Shown: in pieces, positions 16,681 through 25,888 of the stretch
How positions within the stretch are numbered: the first letter of the stretch is position 1
How the letters are laid out: each line of letters opens with the position of its first letter
Assembly (NCBI GenBank): GCA_944320865.1
Contig: CALUJC010000001.1
Span: 61,748-125,747 of the forward strand
Reading direction: 5' to 3'
From: an uncultured Bacteroides sp.
GTDB taxonomy: Bacteria; Bacteroidota; Bacteroidia; Bacteroidales; Bacteroidaceae
DNA: 64,000 bases
The notes under the pieces: generated by a model
Database searches by the model: none
What the model was told of the DNA's origin: nothing
Seen by the model: only the letters and a program-made list of their open reading frames with translations
Position numbers and translations under genes: made by a program

Positions 16681-16751
16681 ATTCTTTCCTCCCTTCATTA
16701 GTATAAAAAACACACCCCCCCATCGTTAAGAGGCTTGGGAGGCTCGTGCTG

Positions 16752-16783
16752 CAAAAATACAACAACCATTCCACACCGCCAAA
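16752..16783 (-). promoter_or_regulatory. Bacteroidetes-type promoter of the GNAT pair
   Basis: On the minus strand, TTTG (16783-16780) and TATTTTTG (16759-16752) are 20 nt apart, a full consensus match. The leader is about 65 nt and includes a C-run complement (cccccc at 16715-16720 on the plus strand). Confidence 0.75.
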
Positions 16784-17327
16784 CTTTGGCAATTCTTTAT
16801 CCAACATTTCCATAGCTTCCCTCTACTTTCCTAAAATAAAGGGAAGAAAAATATGGACATTTTCCCATCACACAAAATATTCCAACAAAAATTACATTTC
16901 CGCTTGCCCTTTCTCCCCTTTTCCCGTTGCACCATGTTCGCATCTTTTACGCTTCTTGTTCGCTTCTATAGCGAGGGGGAAAATTCGAACATGGTACGAA
17001 CTTGGTACGAACCGGGTAGGTAGTTGGTATATACAGGACATATATTTGTTAAGTAAAAGTATTGACACATAAATAGTTACGAGCATTACGGAGAGATATT
17101 TTTGTAAAGAAATAGAAAACAGAAGCTCTCTAATTGTAAATATTTAAGAGTACACGATTAAACAATAGAGGGGAATAATACATCCTTACAAACAAGGCTT
17201 ACAGAAGGAAAAGTCCCCAAAAGGAGCCGGAGCAGCATGGTGACAGGCCCGATTTTTCCCCAGTTAGGAAAAAAATATTCCCCAGTCAGGAAGGGGGCGC
17301 TGCCTAACTGGGGAAGAAAAATAGCCT
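16784..17327. other. Gene-free gap upstream (3') of the fimbrial genes, with a dispersed repeat
   Basis: No convincing gene. 16957-17021 (tgttcgcttctatagcga ... cgaacatggtacgaactt) is shared, in inverted orientation, with 37642-37707. Near 17245-17310 there is a second short dyad (cccagttaggaaaaaaa / cctaactgggg), just beyond the stop of the last fimbrial gene, which may be its terminator. Confidence 0.6.
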
Positions 17328-20300
17328 TTATAACGTGCCTTTCTCCAAAACCACTTCTTCGTCATTTTGCAGGCGGCGGAGGGTGACGCTGCCTTGGTAA
17401 TACTCCGTATGACCAATGGGATAAGGGGAGAAGCGCACGTAGATTTCTTCGTCCATATCCAAGGGGTACTCCGTGCGGAGGGTGAGCGTGAAAGTGGCAT
17501 GTTTATGATTGCTTTCGTCTCTTGTAGCATTGCACACACCCAAACGAGTACCATCCTTGCGCTCCAACGACAGATAGGGCGATTCTAACAAGAACTCGCC
17601 GTCACTTCCCTCAGCAAATGTAACAGAGCCGGTAATCTGCCTATTGGTAATCGTTAGCTCGGCAGGGGTAAAGGCTACCTTATTGTCGTATTCGGAAAGG
17701 GTTATCGTCTCGGCAGAAGCTACTGTATTGGTTTGGAAAAGCAATGTGACATTTGCTTGGTCGGTAGTAAACGTGTAACCGCCCTCTACAGCCTTCAGTC
17801 GCGTTTCCTCGTCAGCAGGCGATAGGTTCGTGGTAGCCACAAAGACGGTTACGGACTTGTTGCCATTGAAGTCGAATATCTCTTGCGGAATGTCAACATT
17901 CAGCGTGACTGCTTCACCCGGACCGTAGGGTATCTCTACACTGCTGCCCGTGCTGCTGCCGTAGTTAAGGGTGGCAGTAAAGACATAGGCATCCGCGCCT
18001 CCGGCCTGCCCCGAAGTGCTGTTTCGGGTGGTGAGGATGGTGGAGCGGTAAGTATTTTCGCTATTGTTTCCTGCCGCTGCATCCACATTGTGCGCCGCTA
18101 TGCGTATGTAGCTGGCACAGTCGGTGGACTGGGTCACCATGGGGATGGTGATGCCTGTATTGGCGTAGTTGCCAGGCTGAGTACTCGGCATGGTATAAAT
18201 GTAGTAGAAGCCGCGCTCCGGGTCGGGAGTGTCGCATTCCCGCAAGTCTGTACCTGTCGATTTAGCTTGAATCTTATCCTTGTCCACGTAGATGCGCAGG
18301 TCTACACGTTCATCATTATTGGGCCAGAAAACATTGCCGCTTGTATTGACAAACTGCAAGTGCAGGTTGAATTCCTGCCCGGCTATGGGCGGTACATGCA
18401 CCTCGGCATTATTATTCAAATCAGTAGTCCAAGTCACTCCATTATTTGCATTGTCCAGCCCCACCCGGATGTAGTTTATCTGGTTGCTTCCTGCCATGTA
18501 GATATATTGCCGGATGGTGGTGAACGCTTCTGCTTCCAGGAAGAACTCTATGCGTGGGGCTTCGTTTTCGTTTGCCTCATAGTCGTTCAGCACAGTCTCG
18601 AAATTCACGCGATGCAGGCCGGGACGGTCTACAGTGTAGACGTATTTGTAAGACCAATCCCTCTTCTCTTCGATTGCCCCGTCGGCCAACTTAAAGTTGC
18701 ACTCTTCGAATACCACGTCCAAGTAGGTTTGGTTGCCATTCATGTCCACATTGGTGCCGTTGTCATCAAAGAGGTTGGCGGAAATCTTTACGTCCAGCGG
18801 GAAAAGTTCTTCGGGGAAATCTTCGGGGATGGTGAAGGCTATGGCCACCGGCTGCCCTGTCCGTTCGGGCACGCCCGATGAGGTCCACACCGGGGTAAAG
18901 GAGAAGTTGGTCAGCGAAATCAGGTTGACGGTGCGCACGAACTTGCCTGCCTTGATTTGCAGGGAGCCGTATTGGGGCGAGCCGATATTGAGCGGAAAAA
19001 TGGTGATGGTGCCTTCGCCCGGATTGTCTAATGAAGTGCCGGCTTGGAAATCATTTTCTATCCTTGATTCAGCGATACCGGTGTTGCCGCCTTCCGTCCA
19101 CGTCACTTCGGGAGTAGTGTTGTTTCCGCTGCCGCCGAACCAGGTGTAGCGTATGGTGTATGTGCCGTCGGCATTAATGGTTTCGGGCGTAATGATACGG
19201 GTGGTTGCACCTGTCACTTTCAGCTCGCTCTTACTGTCGCTTATGCCGGCTATGGTCTGGTCTATGGACACCCATACATTGTTGGCGGCATCGCCGTTCA
19301 GGGCTTCTTCAAAGGTGGCGTAGCCCATGCGTTCCGGGATACCGGTGAAGTGAAAGGTGTAGAGGTGGTTGCGCAAGATGGGGAAGTAGTCGCCATTATC
19401 GTCTACCAAGGCTATCTTGTAGTAGCGGTCATTCTCTTCCCACTGGGTATCCTCGCTTTCTCCCCCTTCTGTATTGATGCGGAAAATAGCAAACATGGGA
19501 TTGTTGGCCGAGTTCTCATGCTCAAAGGCAAAGCGGGCATCGCCACCTTCCGAGTAGCGGGTCACATCCGTCGGGGTAGTGGCCACCAGTTTGTCCTCTT
19601 CGGCGCAGAGGGTAGGCTCGGCAATGGCGGCAGCATCGGCAAAGGCAAACGGGTCTGCGTTTTCTCCGGTTTTCCGGTTGTAGGGTGCCACCGTGCCGCG
19701 CGAGTATTCGTTGACCAGAACATAGCCTTTAATGCTCAGGTTTTCACCTGAACCTTCCCGATGGTGCTGGAAGCGTGCTTGGTTGCGGAACATCTGCACG
19801 ACATCTCCCGTACCTCCTGCAAAACTTGTCAGCTCTTCTTCCGTGGCAAAGTGCATGTATCCCCAGTAGGACAGCAGGCCTGAGGTGGTGGTAAACTCAG
19901 GAATTACTTCCGTGTCCAGGCGTCCCAGGTTGGGGGTGTCTTCAAAGTCGTTCACGTTGAGGTTGGCAATGAAGTGAATGTAGCGGGTAGCACCGGGAAT
20001 GGTGGCCTGGAAAGAACCGCTCAGATTGTTGTCCAACGTGCCGTCGGAAGTATTGCCTCCTCCCGACACAGTCTGCTCTATATCCGTAGCCTGCACATGG
20101 CCTATGTAGTGGCGGTAGCTGTCGAAACAGAACAGCCACAGCGTGCGCACGCCATATCCGTCGGGGTCTACGGCACGGGTCACCACTTCCTGCATGTCGG
20201 GTATCTGCGTGGAGAAGCGCAGGGTGATGTTGCCGTTTTCATCCACCTCTACGGGACGGGTATTGTCCACAAGGGCATTGTCCTGGCAGGCGGCAAGGAG

Positions 20301-20345
20301 TGCCAAGATGAGGAGCAAAGGGAGGTATCGTACAAGTTTTATCAT
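17328..20345 (-). CDS. Large fimbrial accessory (tip-type) lipoprotein
   Basis: A 1005-residue lipoprotein, last gene of the fimbrial cluster. The signal ends in a lipobox (LILALLAACQDN), so it is secreted and lipidated before presumed incorporation at the outer surface. The first ~350 residues have the fimbrillin-like pattern (TRAVDPDG, ANLNVNDF, LRNHLYTFHFTGI); the remainder is rich in beta-strand-like, Asn/Thr repeats, compatible with several Ig-like domains. Such large last-in-operon proteins (often annotated DUF4906-like) may be tip adhesins. It starts 3 bp after the stop of the 20349-22634 gene. The ligand is unknown. Confidence 0.75.
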   Translation of the reverse strand: MIKLVRYLPLLLILALLAACQDNALVDNTRPVEVDENGNITLRFSTQIPDMQEVVTRAVDPDGYGVRTLWLFCFDSYRHYIGHVQATDIEQTVSGGGNTSDGTLDNNLSGSFQATIPGATRYIHFIANLNVNDFEDTPNLGRLDTEVIPEFTTTSGLLSYWGYMHFATEEELTSFAGGTGDVVQMFRNQARFQHHREGSGENLSIKGYVLVNEYSRGTVAPYNRKTGENADPFAFADAAAIAEPTLCAEEDKLVATTPTDVTRYSEGGDARFAFEHENSANNPMFAIFRINTEGGESEDTQWEENDRYYKIALVDDNGDYFPILRNHLYTFHFTGIPERMGYATFEEALNGDAANNVWVSIDQTIAGISDSKSELKVTGATTRIITPETINADGTYTIRYTWFGGSGNNTTPEVTWTEGGNTGIAESRIENDFQAGTSLDNPGEGTITIFPLNIGSPQYGSLQIKAGKFVRTVNLISLTNFSFTPVWTSSGVPERTGQPVAIAFTIPEDFPEELFPLDVKISANLFDDNGTNVDMNGNQTYLDVVFEECNFKLADGAIEEKRDWSYKYVYTVDRPGLHRVNFETVLNDYEANENEAPRIEFFLEAEAFTTIRQYIYMAGSNQINYIRVGLDNANNGVTWTTDLNNNAEVHVPPIAGQEFNLHLQFVNTSGNVFWPNNDERVDLRIYVDKDKIQAKSTGTDLRECDTPDPERGFYYIYTMPSTQPGNYANTGITIPMVTQSTDCASYIRIAAHNVDAAAGNNSENTYRSTILTTRNSTSGQAGGADAYVFTATLNYGSSTGSSVEIPYGPGEAVTLNVDIPQEIFDFNGNKSVTVFVATTNLSPADEETRLKAVEGGYTFTTDQANVTLLFQTNTVASAETITLSEYDNKVAFTPAELTITNRQITGSVTFAEGSDGEFLLESPYLSLERKDGTRLGVCNATRDESNHKHATFTLTLRTEYPLDMDEEIYVRFSPYPIGHTEYYQGSVTLRRLQNDEEVVLEKGTL

Positions 20346-20348
20346 ATA

Positions 20349-22634
20349 CTATTGATTAAGATAATCTTCTTGCATAATGGGTTCATTGGCTTTGACGTCG
20401 CGGATGCAGCGGATATAAGCAGAAGAATACCCTGTTCCAATGGTTCCTTCGTTCCATTCCGTTACATTTCCCCACCAATCTTCCTCTTCGTTAGTTAGTA
20501 ACACCTTACCGCTAGCAGCCCAATAATAAGCACCTGCTAATACACGATCTATTACTGACTCGTCATCGCCTTGATATTTATCTATTATCCAAAGTTCCTT
20601 TTCCGTAGGCAGCCGCCAATCCTCATAAACTTCTCCATCCAAAGATTTTTCCGCATATTCTCTACAGTGAGTTTTAGCGCTATTATACCCTTGTGTAGTT
20701 ACTGTTCCCAATTGAGAGGCTATCATAAAAGCGGGGGATACCAATTGGTTGTTTTCATTAGAACTATCTGTATAACCATCTTTATCTAATGCAGGGACAG
20801 CTAAAGTATATTTATTGGAAGTCTTGGTGATACGAACAAAATACATGTTGTTGTTGGGATTATCTGATTGTTTACTATACCTTTCCACTTCCCAATCTCC
20901 ATATCTATAGTATCCTTGAAACCATCCTGTACTGACCCATTCACTCTCTCTGTTATATCTATATTGATAAATGCTACCATTATAATAAACTTTTGATTTG
21001 AAATCAGAGCCAGATGTCTTAGGAGCTTCCGCATCATCACTCTGCGGACTTTCATAAGGTCCTGATTCATAAGTGACAGTAGAACCATTGTATTTAAAGT
21101 CCGTTCTATAAGAATACCATCCCGGCACCGCCACAATATACTCCAGCGGATATTGTTTCACCAAGAACGTAGCAGTCACTCCTTGCTCATTCTTTACTTC
21201 TACTTCAATATACCGTATACCGTTGTTGGTCGGAATATCAGAGGTAACTTCCAAATACCCATATCGGCTGCCTTCTTCTCCTACTATACTGGCATTGATA
21301 TGATAGCGTTGCAAATTATTAATCGTCTGTTTTTGGTTCATTTTGTCATAATAATAAGCCTCCACCACACGCACGTAGCTGGTAGTGCCACTATTATTCC
21401 ACACCCCCGACGACGACGTGAAATACTGCTCCGTCGTCTCGCTGATGTTCTTCATTTCAATCACATCTTTTAGCAATTCCAGGTAGCGGACATCATCATC
21501 GCTGATATTGATAGTTTCCTCATCCCAATCTACCACTTCAAACTTAGGTTTCAACTCTACCGGCTTATCAATTTCCGTCTGTCCCAGGCGGTCTATGGTG
21601 ATGGTGGTCTGGTAAATGGTATTGCGGTTCAGCACCATTTGGTCGGCAGAGGTGCCCAGGCGGATGGGTATTTTGTAATAGTTGGAAGATTTATATTCCT
21701 CCACATTTCCGGTATTGCCATCACTATTTCCTATATATTCTCCCGGCATGTTCAGCAGCACGAAAGTCTCGTCCAAGGCATTGTTGCCCCAGCGGTTGGG
21801 ATAAGTGTAGACTACCACCACTGCGGCGTTTTCCGCATCGGGTTGCTGTTGCTGCCAAGCCTCCACACTTTGTTCTTCCGCCCCGTTTCCTGCCAGCCCT
21901 CTTTCTTCGGACAAAGTGCGTTCTTCATCGTCTGCCCAAAGCAAGCCTTTGGTGGCATGGTTGCGCACAATGGAACGGTAGCCTGTGGGTGTGAATACCG
22001 CTTTGAAGTCTTCCGCCAGATTGATGTAGATTCTTATCTTTACCGCTATGCGGGTGACCGGCACGGGGAGGATGTAGTTGTTCTCTTGTACACTAGGCTG
22101 GAAGTTCACATCGCCCGTCATGGTGAACAGTTTGCCGGAATAATAGTTGTTACTTCCCAAATTGCCATGCTCAGGCTTCCAGATGTCGGTATCGGTATCC
22201 ATGGCAGCTTTCAAATCATCTACAGTAAAGATTTGTGATAAATCTTCTGTTCCGTGATAATTGGCCACCACGTAGATGCCATACTGTGCATCAGGGCCTT
22301 CGGGAAACATGTTGGTGTTGTTCTTCCAGTCGCCCGAAGCCAGGGTGGCCACGCCGTTGGTAAAGGTCAGTTTCTTGTAGCTCTCACTCCCTTCGCGCGT
22401 GCCGTCGGCCTTGAAGATGAACACGTGGGCGGTCTCTATGGTGTTTTCGCGCAAATTATCATTGCCTACTTCCGTGGCCCGTGTCTCTATGGACGAGGTG
22501 CGCAGGTCTATCACCAGCCCTTCGGATACAGAAGGTTCGGGCAAGGCAGGCAATTCCTCTTGCGTACACGAGGTTGCCAAGGCTATCAGGCCAAGTAGGG
22601 CGGCCAGGTTTGCTATGAACAGTTTCTTTATCAT
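20349..22634 (-). CDS. Fimbrillin-family accessory lipoprotein
   Basis: A 761-residue lipoprotein with signal MIKKLFIANLAALLGLIALA and lipobox ATSCTQEE. The N-terminal region has RATEVGNDNLRENTIETAHV and VTRIAVKIRIYINL, patterns of Mfa1/FimA-type subunits with a donor-strand groove. The C-terminal ~150 residues contain WRLPTEKELWIIDKYQ and YYWAASGKV, like the formylglycine/FISUMP-like 'DUF1566' type domain found in Bacteroides surface proteins. Start: an ATG at 22634, preceded by aaaggagag, is preferred to the TTG at 22661 that overlaps the upstream stop. It is probably a minor shaft or tip subunit. Confidence 0.75.
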   Translation of the reverse strand: MIKKLFIANLAALLGLIALATSCTQEELPALPEPSVSEGLVIDLRTSSIETRATEVGNDNLRENTIETAHVFIFKADGTREGSESYKKLTFTNGVATLASGDWKNNTNMFPEGPDAQYGIYVVANYHGTEDLSQIFTVDDLKAAMDTDTDIWKPEHGNLGSNNYYSGKLFTMTGDVNFQPSVQENNYILPVPVTRIAVKIRIYINLAEDFKAVFTPTGYRSIVRNHATKGLLWADDEERTLSEERGLAGNGAEEQSVEAWQQQQPDAENAAVVVVYTYPNRWGNNALDETFVLLNMPGEYIGNSDGNTGNVEEYKSSNYYKIPIRLGTSADQMVLNRNTIYQTTITIDRLGQTEIDKPVELKPKFEVVDWDEETINISDDDVRYLELLKDVIEMKNISETTEQYFTSSSGVWNNSGTTSYVRVVEAYYYDKMNQKQTINNLQRYHINASIVGEEGSRYGYLEVTSDIPTNNGIRYIEVEVKNEQGVTATFLVKQYPLEYIVAVPGWYSYRTDFKYNGSTVTYESGPYESPQSDDAEAPKTSGSDFKSKVYYNGSIYQYRYNRESEWVSTGWFQGYYRYGDWEVERYSKQSDNPNNNMYFVRITKTSNKYTLAVPALDKDGYTDSSNENNQLVSPAFMIASQLGTVTTQGYNSAKTHCREYAEKSLDGEVYEDWRLPTEKELWIIDKYQGDDESVIDRVLAGAYYWAASGKVLLTNEEEDWWGNVTEWNEGTIGTGYSSAYIRCIRDVKANEPIMQEDYLNQ

Positions 22635-22657
22635 GTGAATGCACTCTCCTTTCTGTT

Positions 22658-24226
22658 TCAATTGCCAGCGGCGGGCAAGGCATCGTATGCGTTTTCCGAC
22701 ACTTGGCGAATCAGTATCTCCGTCTCATTGCCAGGGAAGGGATACGTACCGTTTTCCTCATTTTTGGGATTGATAATCTGCATGCCCTCATCTTCCATCG
22801 CTCCACCAAACGGGGAAGAAAGCGTGATGAACAGTTTCACCTCTTGCGGTGTCTCTTGGTTGTAATTCCCTATGGGCACAATGGTGAAGGTAGCAAAGTT
22901 CGGGGTTTCTTCGCCTACCCCACTGGTAGTTCCCTCCAGACGGAAGTCTACCGTAGAGCTGAGGTGTGCCGTCCACGTGGCGCCGACAGGGGAAGCCATG
23001 CGGAACTGGAAGGTAGCCCCCCGGTTTGTGCCGTCGGTAGAGGTGGCAACTGCTACGGCACGCTCATTATCTGCGGTTTCCGGGTCATCCGGTATTTCTT
23101 TATAGAGTGTTACTTTTTGTAACTCAGCATTCCAATCGGTGGAAAAGTCTATTTCGTTCTCGTCTACTTCCCAAGGCTTTACATCAAGCTGTATTTGCAG
23201 GGAATTGGATACCAAGGTGCCGCGCACGTTGATGGTCTGGTTGCGCTTAACGGCAGGCAGGTAAACCATTTTTTCATGTTCCTCGCCGTTGGTGGTGTAT
23301 TCTATTTCCAGCCAATACATTCTGTTTCCATTCCCGTCTGTGCCCTCCGGCAGTTTATCAGGATTTTCCGTGCCAAATAGGTTTTCCAACATATAAGTTT
23401 CAGCTATAGTCTGATATTCGCCGTTCTCGTTGTTTACAGACGACACCACTTGTGTGATGGGGACAGACGTGGCTAGAAACGCGTCAGATAATCCTTCCGG
23501 CATAACATACATGGTCTTTTGGTCTCCTTCCGTGGGTTCCTTCATCAGCCAAGTGTATCTCGGTCCCCGATAAAGTGTAGCCTTGTCTATAGTGGCGTCC
23601 TCTTCCCCCACCTTGGCAAATTGCAGCCTTAGCCTTGCCATGGCACGGGTGCAAAGAATGTCTATCAGCTGCGGCGCGGTGGTCTTGCGGATGGTGAAGG
23701 AGCGGTTGTTTTCGTCTACATTATTTTCCGTCTTTCCTTCTTCCAGCAGGTTGGACATGGGACAGGCAAAATTCCCGTCTGCGTCAGTTTTGAAAGTGTT
23801 GGCCGTAAACATATAGTTCTCTACCTCACTACGGGTAGTGTTCGCATTCAAGTCCGAGGAATTAGCTTCCTTTGTCATGCTACCATCGTTCAGCGTCACC
23901 AGGAAGTCTACCACGGTGGTTTGGGTGAGCGGCAAGTCCATAGTGCAATAGTACGGGCCGTTGCCTTCCACTTCTTGATAATAGTAACCGATGGGGGCAA
24001 CTGCTGTTCCTGCCGTGCCGTGCAGATAAGCATAGATGCGTATGGTGCGTATCTCCTTGTCGTAGTTCACGGTGGCACGGGTTTCGGGTGCATTGGCATC
24101 TATGGCCAGCATGACCGTTGTGGTGTCACCCGATGCAGGCAATGCCCCCTCCACATCGTCGGAAGTACATGCCGCGAAGCAAAGGCAGACAAACAACAGA
24201 GCTACTATGTTATTCCATATCTTCAT
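22658..24226 (-). CDS. Fimbrillin-family lipoprotein
   Basis: A 522-residue lipoprotein with signal peptide MKIWNNIVALLFVCLCFAAC and a Cys at position 20. The mature region starts with a strand-rich fimbrillin pattern (TTTVMLAIDANAPETRATVN, and IRTIRIYAYLHG), and contains a TRAMARLRLQFAKVG stretch like the second fimbrillin domain. It is an accessory or minor fimbrial subunit between the Mfa1-like and the 761-residue genes, 18 bp after the stop of the upstream gene. Exact position in the fibre is unknown. Confidence 0.75.
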   Translation of the reverse strand: MKIWNNIVALLFVCLCFAACTSDDVEGALPASGDTTTVMLAIDANAPETRATVNYDKEIRTIRIYAYLHGTAGTAVAPIGYYYQEVEGNGPYYCTMDLPLTQTTVVDFLVTLNDGSMTKEANSSDLNANTTRSEVENYMFTANTFKTDADGNFACPMSNLLEEGKTENNVDENNRSFTIRKTTAPQLIDILCTRAMARLRLQFAKVGEEDATIDKATLYRGPRYTWLMKEPTEGDQKTMYVMPEGLSDAFLATSVPITQVVSSVNNENGEYQTIAETYMLENLFGTENPDKLPEGTDGNGNRMYWLEIEYTTNGEEHEKMVYLPAVKRNQTINVRGTLVSNSLQIQLDVKPWEVDENEIDFSTDWNAELQKVTLYKEIPDDPETADNERAVAVATSTDGTNRGATFQFRMASPVGATWTAHLSSTVDFRLEGTTSGVGEETPNFATFTIVPIGNYNQETPQEVKLFITLSSPFGGAMEDEGMQIINPKNEENGTYPFPGNETEILIRQVSENAYDALPAAGN

Positions 24227-24244
24227 GTCTTTCTCCTCAAAGTT

Positions 24245-25795
24245 TTAATCAAAATCGGGATAGACATCAATATCTTCCCGCCACGACGCCAGCGATACAC
24301 GGATAATCAGCCCGCCTTCTTCGCCCGGCTCGGTGCCTCCTATTCCCGCAATGCTGCGCACATCCAACTGGTAGATGTTGTTACGCACAATGGCATACTC
24401 CATGGGACTAATCTTAGTAGGGTCGCCATCGTCGGCATGACGTATCCAATAGGTGTAGTAGCATATGCCATTGGTATATTTGTAGATGCCATACTGGAGA
24501 CAGTTGTCATCGGTCAAGCTGATGTTGCCGCCCATAGCTGTTGCTATTTCTTCTAAAGTCTTGTAGAACTTATTGGCATACCAATAGAAAGTTTCTCCTT
24601 CCGTGAAACCGGCCGGTGTATATTGCGCTTTGAAGACTACGCCGGTGCAGTAATATTTCCTCTTGTCTTCATTTTCCAGCACTTCAGCCGGAATGACGTT
24701 TTCCTGGGTGTAGTCCAATAAATAATAGGTAGTGCCATCCTCATCCGTAGAGGTGACCTCAGTAGACAATCCACGCCAAAGTTGTGCCCAATCTTCTGCA
24801 TCGTGAAAATACAGGGAATTGTCATAATGATGGTTACCGGTTTCAATAGTAGGCAAGTTCAAAGTCATGGGGCCTATCACATAATTGGAAGCTGCACTCA
24901 GACCATTCTTAGGCTCCTCATCACCCAAATAAGTAAAGGCAAGCGGATTTGCCGACAAATCGGTACCAGCCGTTACCCGTTTAAACCAATAGGAATATTC
25001 TATATTATTGTTTACGGTATTTTCAAAATACTTATTGACCACGATAAATTGCTGTATTTTCACAACATCCCCAGTAGTTCCTATCTGATAGCTATCATTC
25101 ACGCGGCAATCTATCCGTGCCACCAGCCTTTCCACATCTATATTTACCGTAGCCGGATTATTTTTGCTGTTGTTTCCTTCTATCTTGACAGAATTAATTC
25201 TTTTCTCGGCATCGAATATTGGATTGGCTGAGGACATGACAAATAAGTTATTTTCCACAGCTTCTAATGTGGCTGCATCCCTTAGTTCGCCTAATGTGCT
25301 AAAATTAGTCTCTGTTTTCACGCCATCAACATTGGCTATTGCCAGCACATCATACGTCTTGCCTATTTGCAATTCATCTATTTCCATAGGCTCAGTAAAA
25401 TACCGGTTATTGTAGCCATGAAGGTTGCTTTCCCCAAACGAGAAATTCACTATTGCCTTAATCTGAGTATTTCCATCAGCATTAATACCTTTCCTTATGC
25501 CAGATTCATCTTCCCCTCCGTCAAAGAAATAGAGATATAAATTTTCTATCCGGTTTTCGTAGTTTTCTCCCGGCCATTCGTCATCCCCATTCTCCCCCGG
25601 CGTGGGCGACCCTATCGTCCGCGTCCGGGCACCGCCATCCGTATTCACCACCACGCTGACATACACGCCGCTGCCGTCCGCCTCCTCGTGGGGAAGGGAT
25701 ACATCGGCCATGCCGCCATCCATGCAACTGCTAAGGACGGGGAGAGCCGTGAGGAGACAGGCAATGCTGTATGGCAATAGCTTTCGGAGTGTCAT
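24245..25795 (-). CDS. Mfa1-like fimbrial subunit (accessory)
   Basis: A 516-residue lipoprotein (lipobox VLSSCMDG). The C-terminus, AIVRNNIYQLDVRSIAGIGG followed by GGLIIRVSLASWREDIDV, matches the C-terminal pattern of the major fimbrillin at 27186-29156 (VVRNNWYEIDIQSVSGPGDP, then INVLSW), the strand used in donor-strand polymerisation. The N-terminal domain has TRTIGSPTPGENGDDEWPGE and VERLVARIDCRVND. It is probably a second, minor subunit of the same fibre. It follows the Mfa2-type gene across a repeat-rich gap of 93 bp. Confidence 0.8.
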   Translation of the reverse strand: MTLRKLLPYSIACLLTALPVLSSCMDGGMADVSLPHEEADGSGVYVSVVVNTDGGARTRTIGSPTPGENGDDEWPGENYENRIENLYLYFFDGGEDESGIRKGINADGNTQIKAIVNFSFGESNLHGYNNRYFTEPMEIDELQIGKTYDVLAIANVDGVKTETNFSTLGELRDAATLEAVENNLFVMSSANPIFDAEKRINSVKIEGNNSKNNPATVNIDVERLVARIDCRVNDSYQIGTTGDVVKIQQFIVVNKYFENTVNNNIEYSYWFKRVTAGTDLSANPLAFTYLGDEEPKNGLSAASNYVIGPMTLNLPTIETGNHHYDNSLYFHDAEDWAQLWRGLSTEVTSTDEDGTTYYLLDYTQENVIPAEVLENEDKRKYYCTGVVFKAQYTPAGFTEGETFYWYANKFYKTLEEIATAMGGNISLTDDNCLQYGIYKYTNGICYYTYWIRHADDGDPTKISPMEYAIVRNNIYQLDVRSIAGIGGTEPGEEGGLIIRVSLASWREDIDVYPDFD

Positions 25796-25888
25796 TTCTT
25801 CTTGACTACTTTATTCTTGACCACTTGACTTCTTGACTTCTTAACTTCTTTATTCTTGACTTCTTGACTACTTGACTTCTATCTACTA
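25796..25888. repeat. Low-complexity repeat tract (cttgacttctt type)
   Basis: A tract of degenerate copies of cttcttgacttcttaactt fills the whole gap between two fimbrial genes and begins at the stop codon of the Mfa2-type gene. The same sequence type forms the 33 bp inverted repeats at 34238-34750. Confidence 0.75.

Noticed and set aside
16892-17086. 64-residue minus-strand frame in the pre-fimbrial gap
   Set aside because: It overlaps the dispersed repeat and shows no protein features.
20349-22661. TTG start at 22661 for the 761-residue fimbrial gene
   Set aside because: The ATG at 22634 begins a normal lipoprotein signal and has a purine-rich site upstream.
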